64,000 nucleotides of DNA from Tamilnaduibacter salinus (GTDB lineage: Bacteria; Pseudomonadota; Gammaproteobacteria; Pseudomonadales; Oleiphilaceae): contig NZ_QEKQ01000001.1 in the NCBI RefSeq assembly GCF_003096655.1, positions 248,001 through 312,000 on the forward strand. The letters run 5' to 3'. The notes beneath the pieces were generated by a model. That model saw nothing but the letters and a program-made list of their open reading frames with translations. It had not been told where the DNA came from and made no database searches. A program made the position numbers and the translations under genes. Each line of letters opens with the position of its first letter. Position 1 is the stretch's first letter. Shown in pieces: positions 8,577 through 16,462 of this stretch.

Positions 8577-9017
8577 CTATCGCTGGAGCCATCGGTCCAG
8601 TTGATCCGCAAAGGCCTTTCGGTCTGTCTGCGAGAAAGGGGGTGGCCCGCCCGTAACCTGACCTGCGCCCCGCAGTTCTTCCATCATGTCGCGCATGGCC
8701 AGTCGCTGGCGGATGTTTTCCCGGGTAAAGGCTTCGCCTCTGGGGTTCAGCACAAACGCGCCTTTTTCGATGGCTTCGGATGCCAGTGGAATGTCCTGTG
8801 TGACCACCAGATCGCCATGGTTCATGCGGTCAACGATGTCGTCGTCGGCCTTGTCGAAGCCCTGGGGCACCTGACGGGTCGTGATCCAGCGGGACGGCGG
8901 CACCGGGATCGGCTGGTTGGCGACAAAGGTGGTCTCGACACCGCGCCGGGTGGCGGCACGGCAGAGAATATCGCGGATGGGGCCGGGGCAGGCGTCGGCA
9001 TCAACCCAGATCGGCAT
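8577..9017 (-). CDS. YaiI/YqxD family protein (DUF188, UPF0178)
   Basis: This 146-residue protein matches the YaiI/YqxD family along its full length. It opens with IWVDADACPGPIRDIL, followed by a VVTQDIPLASEA segment and an LNPRGEAF segment. The fold is related to PIN/NYN nucleases, with the Asp-rich start (D6, D8) at the presumed active site, but no activity is established. The gene stands alone between the hairpin at 8453-8542 and the divergent copper-chaperone gene. Confidence 0.92.
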   Translation of the reverse strand: MPIWVDADACPGPIRDILCRAATRRGVETTFVANQPIPVPPSRWITTRQVPQGFDKADDDIVDRMNHGDLVVTQDIPLASEAIEKGAFVLNPRGEAFTRENIRQRLAMRDMMEELRGAGQVTGGPPPFSQTDRKAFADQLDRWLQR

Positions 9018-9184
9018 AGTCAGGCTCCGTCATCAATAAGCCGGTTCAGGATACCCGGAAACGGACCATTCGGCAGCCCTGACTCCCTCTATCCAGGAAC
9101 GTGAATCGTAGCCTACCGTTGATTGCCAACGGCAATCGGGCAACACTGTGGATGTACCGATGTTGCTCCAATGAGGAATTGCCC

Positions 9185-9640
9185 ATGCGACAAGCCGGCC
9201 TGGTCCTGAGCCTCCTGATGTTAGCCACCTCTGCCTTGGCACATGAGTACCAAAGCGGTGATATCACGATCGGACACCCCTGGTCCCGCGCCACACCGCC
9301 GGGCGTGGACAAGGGCGTGGGCTACCTCACCCTGACCAACGAGGGACAGGAGCCGATCACCGTCACCGGTGCCGCCAGTCCCCGTGCCAACAGCGTGGGT
9401 ATCCACGAAACACGCATGGAGGAGGGCATGATGACCATGGCACCGGTGAGCAATGGTCTGACTGTCGCGCCCGGCCAGACGGTCGAGTTCAAGCCCAAAA
9501 GCTATCACCTGATGCTGATGGGGCTGGATCAGCCGCTGGAAGAGGGCGAGCGGGTGCCGGTGACACTGGTGTTTGACGGGGCGCCGTCCCGTCAGGTCGA
9601 GCTTCACGTCGAAGGGGCGGGTGGCGCGCACCCGGAATGA
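9185..9640 (+). CDS. periplasmic copper chaperone PCu(A)C
   Basis: This 151-residue secreted protein has the signal peptide MRQAGLVLSLLMLATSALA. The copper site typical of PCu(A)C (DUF461) is visible: H74, M85, H108 and M110, within GIHETRM, MMTMAP and YHLMLMG. The family delivers Cu(I) to the CuA site of cytochrome c oxidase in the periplasm. The ATG at 9185 has an AGGAA site upstream, and an in-frame ATG 84 bases earlier would bury the signal peptide. The stop overlaps the methyltransferase start by four bases. Confidence 0.92.
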   Translation: MRQAGLVLSLLMLATSALAHEYQSGDITIGHPWSRATPPGVDKGVGYLTLTNEGQEPITVTGAASPRANSVGIHETRMEEGMMTMAPVSNGLTVAPGQTVEFKPKSYHLMLMGLDQPLEEGERVPVTLVFDGAPSRQVELHVEGAGGAHPE

Positions 9641-10287
9641 GCCATCGGAGGCTAACCCGCTGTACGGTCTGCGATGGCCCGGTCCGTCCGTTCCAGACGG
9701 TGCGCGGGATCGACTACTGGCGCTGCGGCCACTGTGAGGCGACGATCATGGACCCGGCCCACTGGCCCACACTGTCGGACGAGCAGGCCGTTTACGACCT
9801 GCACGAGAATGACGTCCGCGATCCGGGCTATCGCCGCTTTCTGTCCAAGCTGGTGGATCCGCTGCTCGAACAGATCCCGCCGGGCTCCGATGTGCTCGAT
9901 TTCGGGTGCGGTCCGGGGCCGGCGCTGGCTGCCATGCTCTCCGAGGCGGGCATGCGGGTGGCGGGCTACGATCCGATCTATGCCCCCGACCCGGCGTTAC
10001 TTGATCGCCGCTGGCCGGTGATCACGGCCACGGAAGTGATTGAGCACCTTCACGATCCCGGGGCGACATTCCAGCAGCTTGATGCCTGTCTCGAACCCGG
10101 TGGCTGGCTCGCTGTCATGACTTGCTTCCAGACCGACGACGAGCGGTTCGCCAACTGGCACTATCGCCGTGACCCGACGCACGTCGTGTTCTATCGCGAA
10201 CACACGCTGGCCACCGTAGCGGCCCGGCACGGCTGGTCGCTGACGGTGCCCCGCAAGGACGTTGCCCTGTTTCAAAAGCACGCATAA
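9637..10287 (+). CDS. class I SAM-dependent methyltransferase with N-terminal zinc ribbon
   Basis: This 216-residue protein begins with a four-cysteine zinc ribbon (C9-x2-C12 and C31-x2-C34, in CTVCDGP and CGHCEA). A Rossmann methyltransferase domain follows with motif I VLDFGCGPGPALA near residues 88-100, and an ITATEVIEHLHDP segment typical of UbiG-like methyltransferases. The substrate is unknown. The start overlaps the copper-chaperone stop (ATGA), so the two form an operon that ends at the hairpin at 10292. Confidence 0.85.
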   Translation: MSHRRLTRCTVCDGPVRPFQTVRGIDYWRCGHCEATIMDPAHWPTLSDEQAVYDLHENDVRDPGYRRFLSKLVDPLLEQIPPGSDVLDFGCGPGPALAAMLSEAGMRVAGYDPIYAPDPALLDRRWPVITATEVIEHLHDPGATFQQLDACLEPGGWLAVMTCFQTDDERFANWHYRRDPTHVVFYREHTLATVAARHGWSLTVPRKDVALFQKHA

Positions 10288-10291
10288 AAAA

Positions 10292-10312
10292 GCCGGAGAG
10301 GGACTCTCCGGC
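10292..10312. terminator. bidirectional rho-independent terminator
   Basis: A stem of GCCGGAGA and TCTCCGGC closes a five-base loop immediately after the methyltransferase stop. A run of six A lies on its left side, which would act as the U-tract for transcripts coming from the convergent azoreductase gene. It is therefore best read as the azoR terminator and possibly shared. Confidence 0.7.
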
Positions 10313-10340
10313 AAGCGGGGGGTGTGAGGTCAGGGGCGGC

Positions 10341-10940
10341 TCAGGCCAGGTCGTCGATGGCCTGGTGCGCGGACTCAATGGCCGCGTTTGCCGCGTCATC
10401 GCCCATCGCCAAACCTTCCGCGCGGACGATCCGCACGTCCTCGATACCCAGGAACTTCAGGAAGTGCTCAACGTACGGGGCCTGGAAGTCCGCCGGCGTG
10501 TCGGCGTACTGGCCGCCACTGGTGATGAAGACGGTGGCCTTCTTGTTGGCGAGCAGGCCAACCGGGCCCTTCTCCGTGTACTTGAAGGTCGTGCCGGCAC
10601 GGGCGACGTGGTCGAACCAGGCCTTCAGTGTGGAGGCCACGTTGAAGTTGTACGTGGGCGCGGCAATGACCACTTCGTCCGCTTCCTGAATTTCGGCGAT
10701 CAGCGTATCGGCAATCGCAGCGGCGTCTGCCTGTTCTGATGAACGCTCGCCGGGATCGGTGAGTGCCGCCTTGAACCGTGTGCCGGTGAGGTGCGTCACT
10801 GGTTCGGCCGCTAGATCGCGACGCACCAGATTGATGCCGGCATCCGCTTCACGGCGCTTTGACACATAGCGGTCGGCCAGTTGTGAGGACTGGCCATTGT
10901 CACCGAATACGCTGTTGTTGAGCTGCAGAATCGTCGTCAT
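10341..10940 (-). CDS. azoR: FMN-dependent NADH-azoreductase
   Basis: This 199-residue flavodoxin-fold protein matches AzoR (formerly AcpD). FMN-contacting elements are the early SVFGDNGQSS loop, the APTYNFNVASTLKAWFDHVARAGTTF region (about residues 94-119) and the TSGGQYA loop (about 141-147). The family reduces quinones and azo compounds with NADH and is thought to protect against thiol and quinone stress. It is transcribed away from the small zinc-ribbon membrane protein at 11083, and its 3' end faces the terminator at 10292-10312. Confidence 0.93.
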   Translation of the reverse strand: MTTILQLNNSVFGDNGQSSQLADRYVSKRREADAGINLVRRDLAAEPVTHLTGTRFKAALTDPGERSSEQADAAAIADTLIAEIQEADEVVIAAPTYNFNVASTLKAWFDHVARAGTTFKYTEKGPVGLLANKKATVFITSGGQYADTPADFQAPYVEHFLKFLGIEDVRIVRAEGLAMGDDAANAAIESAHQAIDDLA

Positions 10941-11082
10941 GGATCGTCTCCTTCTCGTCCCTTGAATCTGGTGCTATTCAATACCGAAACGATCCATCAG
11001 AAAATCAAAAAAAATCGGCGGTCTTGATCGAATCCAGTGATCGGGTTCGGCACAGGCGCACGATCACCTACAGTGTTTGGGT

Positions 11083-11385
11083 ATGACGCCACGAATTAAA
11101 AAGAACTATCTGCGCCTCGCGATTGCCACCGTTTACCTGATCGGAATGATGCTGATCTACGGATCAGACCAGAAGGTGGTCTGGTGGTTCTGGATGTGGC
11201 CGCTGTTTATCGCCTTCGTGATGTACAGCGTCATTATCTGGTCGGGGCGCTGCCCGACCTGCAAGGCGGATTTTGCGTTGGAAAGCGGCGAGCGGGGCTT
11301 TGCCATGACCACCATGACCTGTCGTTTCTGTGGTGCACAGTGTCAGCGACTCAATGGTGGTGCCGGAGGAGGAGGCGGCCCCTGA
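11083..11385 (+). CDS. small membrane protein with C-terminal zinc ribbon
   Basis: This 100-residue protein is of unknown function. Two hydrophobic segments lie at about residues 10-26 and 34-52, so both ends probably face the cytoplasm. They are followed by a zinc ribbon CPTCKAD...TCRFCGAQC (about residues 57-87) and a glycine-rich tail. The start is the ATG at 11083; a TTG two codons earlier is possible. No close family was recognised. It converges on ychJ with an 18-base gap. Confidence 0.6.
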   Translation: MTPRIKKNYLRLAIATVYLIGMMLIYGSDQKVVWWFWMWPLFIAFVMYSVIIWSGRCPTCKADFALESGERGFAMTTMTCRFCGAQCQRLNGGAGGGGGP

Positions 11386-11403
11386 GCCGCGCAATCTCCG
11401 CCT

Positions 11404-11859
11404 TCAGGCGCAACAGGCTTTGTATTTGCGGCCACTTCCGCACGGGCATGCGTCATTGCGCCCCGGCTTGAGGGAGCCTTCACTGGTCTCGCCGCTCACA
11501 TAGAACCAGCAGCCGTTCTCCCGGATAAAATCGGACCGTTCCTCAAGATACCCAAAGCCCTTGCCGGTCCGGTAAATGGCCCGGAAGTGAACCTGCCCCC
11601 GGTCGCCATCTTCACCACTGTCGAGAATCTGCAGGGCCGCCCAGTCCGGACTGTCGTCCAGCGACAGTGTTGGGGGGCAGGTGCTGTCATGCCAGGTATT
11701 GAGCAGGTAGTCCTTATCCCGGACCACGAACGCGCTGTACCGGGATCGCATCAATGTTTCCGGTGTCGGAGCGAGGTTGCCCAGGTGATAGGGCTGGCAG
11801 CATTCGGCGTAGGGTGCCCCGCTGCCACAGGGGCACTGGTCTGGTGTTGTGGTGCTCAT
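11404..11859 (-). CDS. ychJ: YchJ family protein with two SEC-C motifs
   Basis: This 151-residue protein has SEC-C zinc motifs at both ends: CPCGSGAPYAECC at residues 9-21 and CPCGSGRKYKACC at the C-terminus. The YchJ central domain (NTF2-like fold) lies between them, with RSRYSAFV and the LQILDSGED segment. This whole-length layout matches YchJ of gammaproteobacteria; no biochemical function is established. The gene is single and divergent from plsC. Confidence 0.93.
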   Translation of the reverse strand: MSTTTPDQCPCGSGAPYAECCQPYHLGNLAPTPETLMRSRYSAFVVRDKDYLLNTWHDSTCPPTLSLDDSPDWAALQILDSGEDGDRGQVHFRAIYRTGKGFGYLEERSDFIRENGCWFYVSGETSEGSLKPGRNDACPCGSGRKYKACCA

Positions 11860-11980
11860 AGACGCCAGTTTAACAGTCGCATGTCGGTTTTCGCTTACAA
11901 ACGCTCACCGGATCGGCCATTCCCTATTTGAGCGAACGCGTGTACGCTAAGTTAAAATGAATCGTTAATGAGTCTTTGAT

Positions 11981-12691
11981 ATGCGGTCTTTCCTGGCCTG
12001 GGTCTACTCCGCCATTGGTTCCCTGATCGGGTTCTGTCTGTGCCTGGTCCGTCCATTCAATCCGGACAACAACCGGATCAACGCCCGTATGCTTGCGTCC
12101 GGTGGTCAGCGACTGCTGAACATGCAGGTGGACGTCGAAGGCAGGGAGTACCTGGCCGATGACACCCCGCGCATCGTGATCGCCAATCACCAACACAATG
12201 AAGACCTGTTCGTGATGGGCAACCTGCTGCCGCCCCGGACCGTGACCGTGGGTAAGTCCAGCCTGCGCTGGCTGCCGTTCTTCGGCCAGATGTTCTGGCT
12301 CGGCGGCAATGTATTGGTCAACCGTCGCAAGGGCAGCAAAGCGGTCGCCGTCATCAATGCCACGGCCGAGGCGATGCGCCGGGATGGCAAATCCGTCTGG
12401 ATTTTCCCGGAAGGCACCCGCAGTCATGGCAAGGGACTGCGCGCCTTCCGCAAGGGCGCCTTTCATGCGGCGGTCGCGGCTGGCGTGCCGATCACCATGG
12501 TGTGTGTGAGCGAGTATCAGGGCGCGACCGGGCATGGTCGTGGCGAGCCGCCGGTGCGCGTGCGGGTTCTGCCGCCCGTGGACACGGCCGGTATGACCGC
12601 CGACGATGTGCCGTCGCTGCTGGACGCCTGCCATGCCCGGATGAAGCAGACCATTGATGACCTGACCCATCGGTTGCCATCCCCCGCCTGA
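11981..12691 (+). CDS. plsC: 1-acyl-sn-glycerol-3-phosphate acyltransferase
   Basis: This 236-residue membrane-bound acyltransferase converts lysophosphatidate to phosphatidate. A hydrophobic N-terminal segment spans residues 5-23. The catalytic NHQHNED block gives the H70-x4-D75 motif, and FPEGTRSHGKG (142-152) is the glycerol-phosphate binding block. Its length fits bacterial PlsC. The deaminase gene follows after 45 bases and may be co-transcribed. Confidence 0.9.
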   Translation: MRSFLAWVYSAIGSLIGFCLCLVRPFNPDNNRINARMLASGGQRLLNMQVDVEGREYLADDTPRIVIANHQHNEDLFVMGNLLPPRTVTVGKSSLRWLPFFGQMFWLGGNVLVNRRKGSKAVAVINATAEAMRRDGKSVWIFPEGTRSHGKGLRAFRKGAFHAAVAAGVPITMVCVSEYQGATGHGRGEPPVRVRVLPPVDTAGMTADDVPSLLDACHARMKQTIDDLTHRLPSPA

Positions 12692-12736
12692 CCACGTCTA
12701 TACTCCGTCCTGAATCGACTGGACGGAGTCGACGCC

Positions 12737-13213
12737 ATGCCCATTAGCGAGACGGACCACATCCACCTGCGGCGCTGTGTGGCGCTGGCACGTCAGGCAC
12801 TGGAATCCGGCGACGAACCGTTTGGGTCCGTGCTCGTGGCATCCAGCGGCGAGGTGCTGTTCGAGGATCACAACCACGTGGCGGGTGGCGATCATACCCA
12901 GCACCCGGAGTTCGCCATTGCGCGCTGGGCCGCCCGGAATCTCTCGCCGGAAGAGCGTCGCCGTGCCACCGTCTACACCTCGGGGGAACACTGCCCCATG
13001 TGCGCCGCCGCTCACGCCTGGGTGGGTCTGGGTCGTATCGTCTACGCCAGTTCCTCCGAACAGCTTGGGCGGTGGTTGGCTGAGATGGACGTGCCACCGC
13101 CGCCGGTCAATCCGCTGCCGATTACCGATATTGCGCCGAATGTGCCCGTGGAGGGACCGGTGTCCGAGCTGGCCGAGGAGGTCAGGTCGCTGCATCGGCG
13201 TCTGCATGGTTAA
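12737..13213 (+). CDS. nucleoside deaminase (cytidine/deoxycytidylate deaminase fold)
   Basis: This 158-residue zinc-dependent deaminase has a catalytic H56-P57-E58 block (HPEFA), in place of the more usual HAE, and zinc ligands C86 and C89 in the segment GEHCPMC. These place it in the guanine/cytosine deaminase-like branch of the CDA superfamily. The exact base is not predictable because the usual Pro before the first Cys is a His here. A GACGGAG site precedes the ATG at 12737. Confidence 0.85.
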   Translation: MPISETDHIHLRRCVALARQALESGDEPFGSVLVASSGEVLFEDHNHVAGGDHTQHPEFAIARWAARNLSPEERRRATVYTSGEHCPMCAAAHAWVGLGRIVYASSSEQLGRWLAEMDVPPPPVNPLPITDIAPNVPVEGPVSELAEEVRSLHRRLHG

Positions 13214-13223
13214 TCCCGCGAGT

Positions 13224-13405
13224 TCATTGACTGGCTGACTGAGCCCTGGAGGCGGTGTCCAGAAGGCGGCTCCGAAACCATTGATGCGCCGGATCCCGGT
13301 CCAGAACTTCCGGCCAGATCATGTAGATGGGGATGGGCGGCACCGGGGCCGCTCCCGCTTCTGGCAGCGGCCCCGTCAGCCGATCAATAGCCCGGTAGCC
13401 ATCGA
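13224..13405 (-). pseudogene. possible C-terminal remnant of a LysR-type regulator
   Basis: In the minus frame this stretch reads DRLTGPLPEAG, then PIPIYMIWPEVLDRD, then HQWFRSRLLDTAS. That resembles the end of GcvA-like LysR effector domains (G-x-LV-x-PF, a YYLV-x-P strand, then the last FR-x-WL helix). No helix-turn-helix or upstream body is present because the frame runs into the 3' end of the PF10118-type gene. It is best read as a leftover of a regulator lost by deletion. This rests on recall of family pattern, so confidence is low. Confidence 0.35.
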
Positions 13406-14241
13406 CGCTTTGCCTTTTCAATCATGTCCCGGGGGTTGTGGTTCCAGGGGTGAAAACGGGGGCTGTAAAACCGCAGGTAGGACGGAATCATCCGACGGAA
13501 GACGCCCGGGCGCCCCCACATGTAGTCGACGGCCCGTGCCCACGACTTGAGGTTGCCAAGCTGGCCGTCGGCCTTCATCAGCTGGATCACATGGAGACTG
13601 GTGAAGACCGGGAAGATGACGCTGACGAACATCATCTCGCTGATGCGGGTCCATTCGCTGCCGCCGATGGCCTTGTAGACGTCAAAGGCCACGGCCTTGT
13701 GCTCGGATTCCTCAATGGCGTGCCACGCCCAGACCGGCGCGATCCGGGGGTCCATCTCTTCGAGGGCTTCGTCATACTTCAACAGAAAGTCTTCGGCCAT
13801 CATGGCTGTAAAGTGCTCAACGGCGACGGTGTGCGCCAACTGACGCTCCGGTGACAGGTTCGACCGCATCCAGTCCATGAAGCCCTGAATTTCTCTCTCC
13901 AGCCGGGCCAGGCCGATGCCGCGCTGGTCCAGAAACTCATTGAATTCCTTGTGTTCCTTCGAGTGGTGCGCCTCCTGACCGATGAACGCCCGCACCGCTT
14001 TTTTCAGCTCCGGGTCAGTGATCCGATCCTGGAAGTGGCGCACCGAATCGATGAAGAACTTCTCGCCGGGCGGGAAGCTGGAGGACAGGGCGGCCAGCAG
14101 GAGCGTCTTGACCGGATCGTTGTCCCACCAGTACTTGGGCAGATCGGCCGGAAAATCAAACTCCGGATGCCGGACTTCTGGCAGCGGCGCCTGACTGGAC
14201 GGATGGGCCTCGGTGTTGGCTTTTGCGGTGGCGCTGGTCAT
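13384..14241 (-). CDS. PF10118 'metal-dependent hydrolase' family protein (COG3687)
   Basis: This 285-residue protein matches the COG3687 family, which is annotated as predicted metal-dependent hydrolase. It is rich in carboxylate/histidine helix motifs: FIGQEAHHSKEH (about residues 106-117), AVEHFTAMMAED (about 140-151) and WHAIEESEHKAVAFD (about 173-187). These spaced E-x2-H pairs look like a ferritin-like di-iron site. The family is often found near aromatic or alkane catabolism genes, but no such context is present here. A possible LysR-type remnant lies just downstream on the same strand. Confidence 0.8.
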   Translation of the reverse strand: MTSATAKANTEAHPSSQAPLPEVRHPEFDFPADLPKYWWDNDPVKTLLLAALSSSFPPGEKFFIDSVRHFQDRITDPELKKAVRAFIGQEAHHSKEHKEFNEFLDQRGIGLARLEREIQGFMDWMRSNLSPERQLAHTVAVEHFTAMMAEDFLLKYDEALEEMDPRIAPVWAWHAIEESEHKAVAFDVYKAIGGSEWTRISEMMFVSVIFPVFTSLHVIQLMKADGQLGNLKSWARAVDYMWGRPGVFRRMIPSYLRFYSPRFHPWNHNPRDMIEKAKRRWLPGY

Positions 14242-14610
14242 CGGGTGCCTCCTGAGCGAGCTCGGTGGATGACGCTTTTATTATTCGATTATTGTCAAAC
14301 TATCACAGCGTTGCCGAAGTGGGTGCACTCCCCGAGGTCGCAGGAACAGAATGGCCTGAAAAGAGAATCGGAAAGGATCGTTCTTTCCGCAATGACCCGC
14401 CAAGGCTCAACACGGCCACCAGAGAGACCGAAATGCTCAACGGGATAGTGATGGCAACGGGCATTGTGATCGGGGACGACCACGGTCGGAAACGCGCGAC
14501 AGGCCCGCGAGTGAGTCCGTGAGCGGTCGTTCGCGGCAATGCGAGCACTGGTAAGCTGTTGCGCTATCCGGGGCCGTAAAGACGATCATCAGACTGTTAC
14601 GGAAACGCTT
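14242..14610. other. non-coding gap of about 370 bases
   Basis: This gap between two divergent genes holds an AT-rich patch near 14274-14300. The patch contains a TTGACA on the minus strand (14298-14293) but no convincing -10 at the right distance. No RNA gene, repeat or convincing coding frame was seen; the open frames on both strands lack family resemblance. Confidence 0.5.
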
Positions 14611-15324
14611 ATGGGATATTGGTTCACCGTCGCATTGCTCTCACCCTTTCTGCTGGTGCAGGCCCGTCATGTTCGCCGGGTGACGCCGCGCCTGCCGGAA
14701 CCGGAGGGGGTCCGGACGGGCATTGAGGGGGCTGGTCCGCCGTGCCGGTTGCTGATTATGGGCGATTCGGCGGCGGCGGGCGTCGGGGCGGCCAGTCAGG
14801 CGAGCGCGCTGTCCGGCCAGCTCGTCGGTGCGCTTTCCGGGCAGTACCGCGTCGAATGGCGCCTGCATGCCACGACCGGCCATACCATTGCCGACCTTCT
14901 GAGTCGGGTGTCGGATCTGCCGGAGGCGCCCTTTGATGCCGTCCTCGTCTCCATCGGAGTGAATGACGTCACGGGCGGTACCCGCCTTCGCCAGTGGCGC
15001 GAGCGACTGGACTCCCTGTGCCAGACACTGAGCCTCCGGTTCGGTGCCCCTGACATCATCCTCACGAGCGTGCCGCCCATGGAGGCATTTCCGGCACTGC
15101 CGCGACCGTTGCGTGGATTGCTGGGACGGCGCGCGCGGGCGCTCAATCGCGTGATGGAAGTGGTTGCGGAGAACCGGCAGGCGTGTCATTTCCTGGCACC
15201 GGCGTTTCCCCTGATGCCGGAGTACATCGCCGCAGACGGGTTCCACCCCAGCCCGGTCGCGTACCGGCTCTGGGCAGAACAGGTGGCCCGTCGGCTGCTG
15301 AACCGGGTTCAAACGACGCCTTGA
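14611..15324 (+). CDS. SGNH/GDSL hydrolase
   Basis: This 237-residue protein has an N-terminal hydrophobic segment (about residues 4-17) that may be a membrane anchor or uncleaved signal. The SGNH hydrolase blocks follow: MGDSAAAGVG with nucleophile S53, SIGVNDVTGG (block III, Gly/Asn) and the DGFHPS catalytic Asp-His block near the C-terminus. It is probably an esterase or lipase acting at the envelope; the substrate is unknown. I chose the ATG at 14611 because it directly precedes the hydrophobic segment. Confidence 0.82.
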   Translation: MGYWFTVALLSPFLLVQARHVRRVTPRLPEPEGVRTGIEGAGPPCRLLIMGDSAAAGVGAASQASALSGQLVGALSGQYRVEWRLHATTGHTIADLLSRVSDLPEAPFDAVLVSIGVNDVTGGTRLRQWRERLDSLCQTLSLRFGAPDIILTSVPPMEAFPALPRPLRGLLGRRARALNRVMEVVAENRQACHFLAPAFPLMPEYIAADGFHPSPVAYRLWAEQVARRLLNRVQTTP

Positions 15325-15424
15325 TGAGTCATTTGGTTCCTGACACGTAGTGGATTTACCGGACAGGGGCATTCGCCGTACGCTGGACAGCGTTCACGTA
15401 TCGGCCTGCATCAGGAGAACCCCC

Positions 15425-16462
15425 TTGGAGATCACCAACCCGGAGAGCTGGACCCTGCTTCACGGGGTCATTGTCTTCGCCATCTGCGCCCTCACGATTG
15501 CCGTGGTGGGCACACGAATCACGCGGGTGGTGGATCAACTGGCCGACCGGACCGGTATTGGTGAAGCGGCCGCCGGGGCGGTTCTGCTCGGTGGGGCGAC
15601 GTCGCTGGGCGGGTCCGTCCTGTCGGTGACGGCGGCCCTTCATGGCCATGCCGAGCTGGCGATCAGCAACGCCGTGGGTGGGATTGCGGTCCAGACCTTC
15701 TTCCTGTCGATGGCGGACATCGTCTACCGGCGTGCCAACCTGGAGCATGCCGCCGCGTCCGTACCAAACCTGATGCAGAATGCGCTGCTGATCTCCCTGT
15801 TGGCCCTGATTCTGCTGACCCCCTACCTGCCGGATGTCACCATCTGGGGCATCCATCCGGTCACCCCGCTTCTGTTTGGTTTCTATATCTATGGCCTTCG
15901 GTTGGTCCAGAGCGCCTCGGAAAAACCCATGTGGCGACCGTCGCAGACGCGTGAGACCCGGCAGGACACGCCCGAGGACACGAGCCGTATGCCCGCCCTC
16001 CAACGCCTCTGGGGGGAATTTCTCGGGTTGGCCGTGATATTGGGCATTGCCGGCTGGGCTCTGGAACCGGCGGCGACTACGATTGCCACGCAGGCTAATC
16101 TGGGTCAGACCGTGGTGGGCGTGATGCTGACTGCCGTCAGCACCTCGATTCCGGAGCTGGTGACCTCAATTGCGGCGGTTCGGCGCGGCGCGCTGACCCT
16201 GGCCGTGGGCGGCATTATTGGCGGCAACGCCTTCGACACCCTCTTCATGGCGGCCTCTGATCTGGGCTATCGGGAAGGCTCGATCTATCACGCCATCCCC
16301 GATGACTCGACGTTCTGGCTGGCGCTGACACTGGTCATGTCCGGCATCCTGATGATGGGGATGATCCGCCGTGAACGCCACGGTATCGGCAAGATCGGTG
16401 CCGAAAGCGTGGCGATCATCGCGCTTTACGGACTCGGCGTGGTGATCCTGTTTGCCGGTTAG
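15425..16462 (+). CDS. sodium/calcium exchanger family membrane protein (CaCA)
   Basis: This is a membrane protein of about 345 residues with two inverted repeats of helices. The alpha-repeat motifs are degenerate: GAVLLGGATSLGGSVLSVTAAL in the first half and VSTSIPELVTSIAAVRRG with GGIIGGNAFDTLF in the second, corresponding to the G-T-S-x-P-E and GN-x-x-D signatures of calcium exchangers. The first repeat lacks the usual Pro-Glu pair, so the transported ion is uncertain. The TTG at 15425 is preferred because a GGAGAA site lies just upstream; an in-frame GTG at 15350 would add 25 residues. The 3' end overlaps the convergent transporter gene by four bases. Confidence 0.75.
   Translation: MEITNPESWTLLHGVIVFAICALTIAVVGTRITRVVDQLADRTGIGEAAAGAVLLGGATSLGGSVLSVTAALHGHAELAISNAVGGIAVQTFFLSMADIVYRRANLEHAAASVPNLMQNALLISLLALILLTPYLPDVTIWGIHPVTPLLFGFYIYGLRLVQSASEKPMWRPSQTRETRQDTPEDTSRMPALQRLWGEFLGLAVILGIAGWALEPAATTIATQANLGQTVVGVMLTAVSTSIPELVTSIAAVRRGALTLAVGGIIGGNAFDTLFMAASDLGYREGSIYHAIPDDSTFWLALTLVMSGILMMGMIRRERHGIGKIGAESVAIIALYGLGVVILFAG

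Noticed and set aside
8362-8592. A 76-codon minus-strand frame across the 8453-8542 hairpin
   Set aside because: It is dictated by the inverted repeat, with no start signal and no protein family resemblance.
14265-14522. An 85-codon open frame in the gap upstream of the SGNH hydrolase
   Set aside because: Composition and lack of motif or ribosome-binding site give no support for coding.
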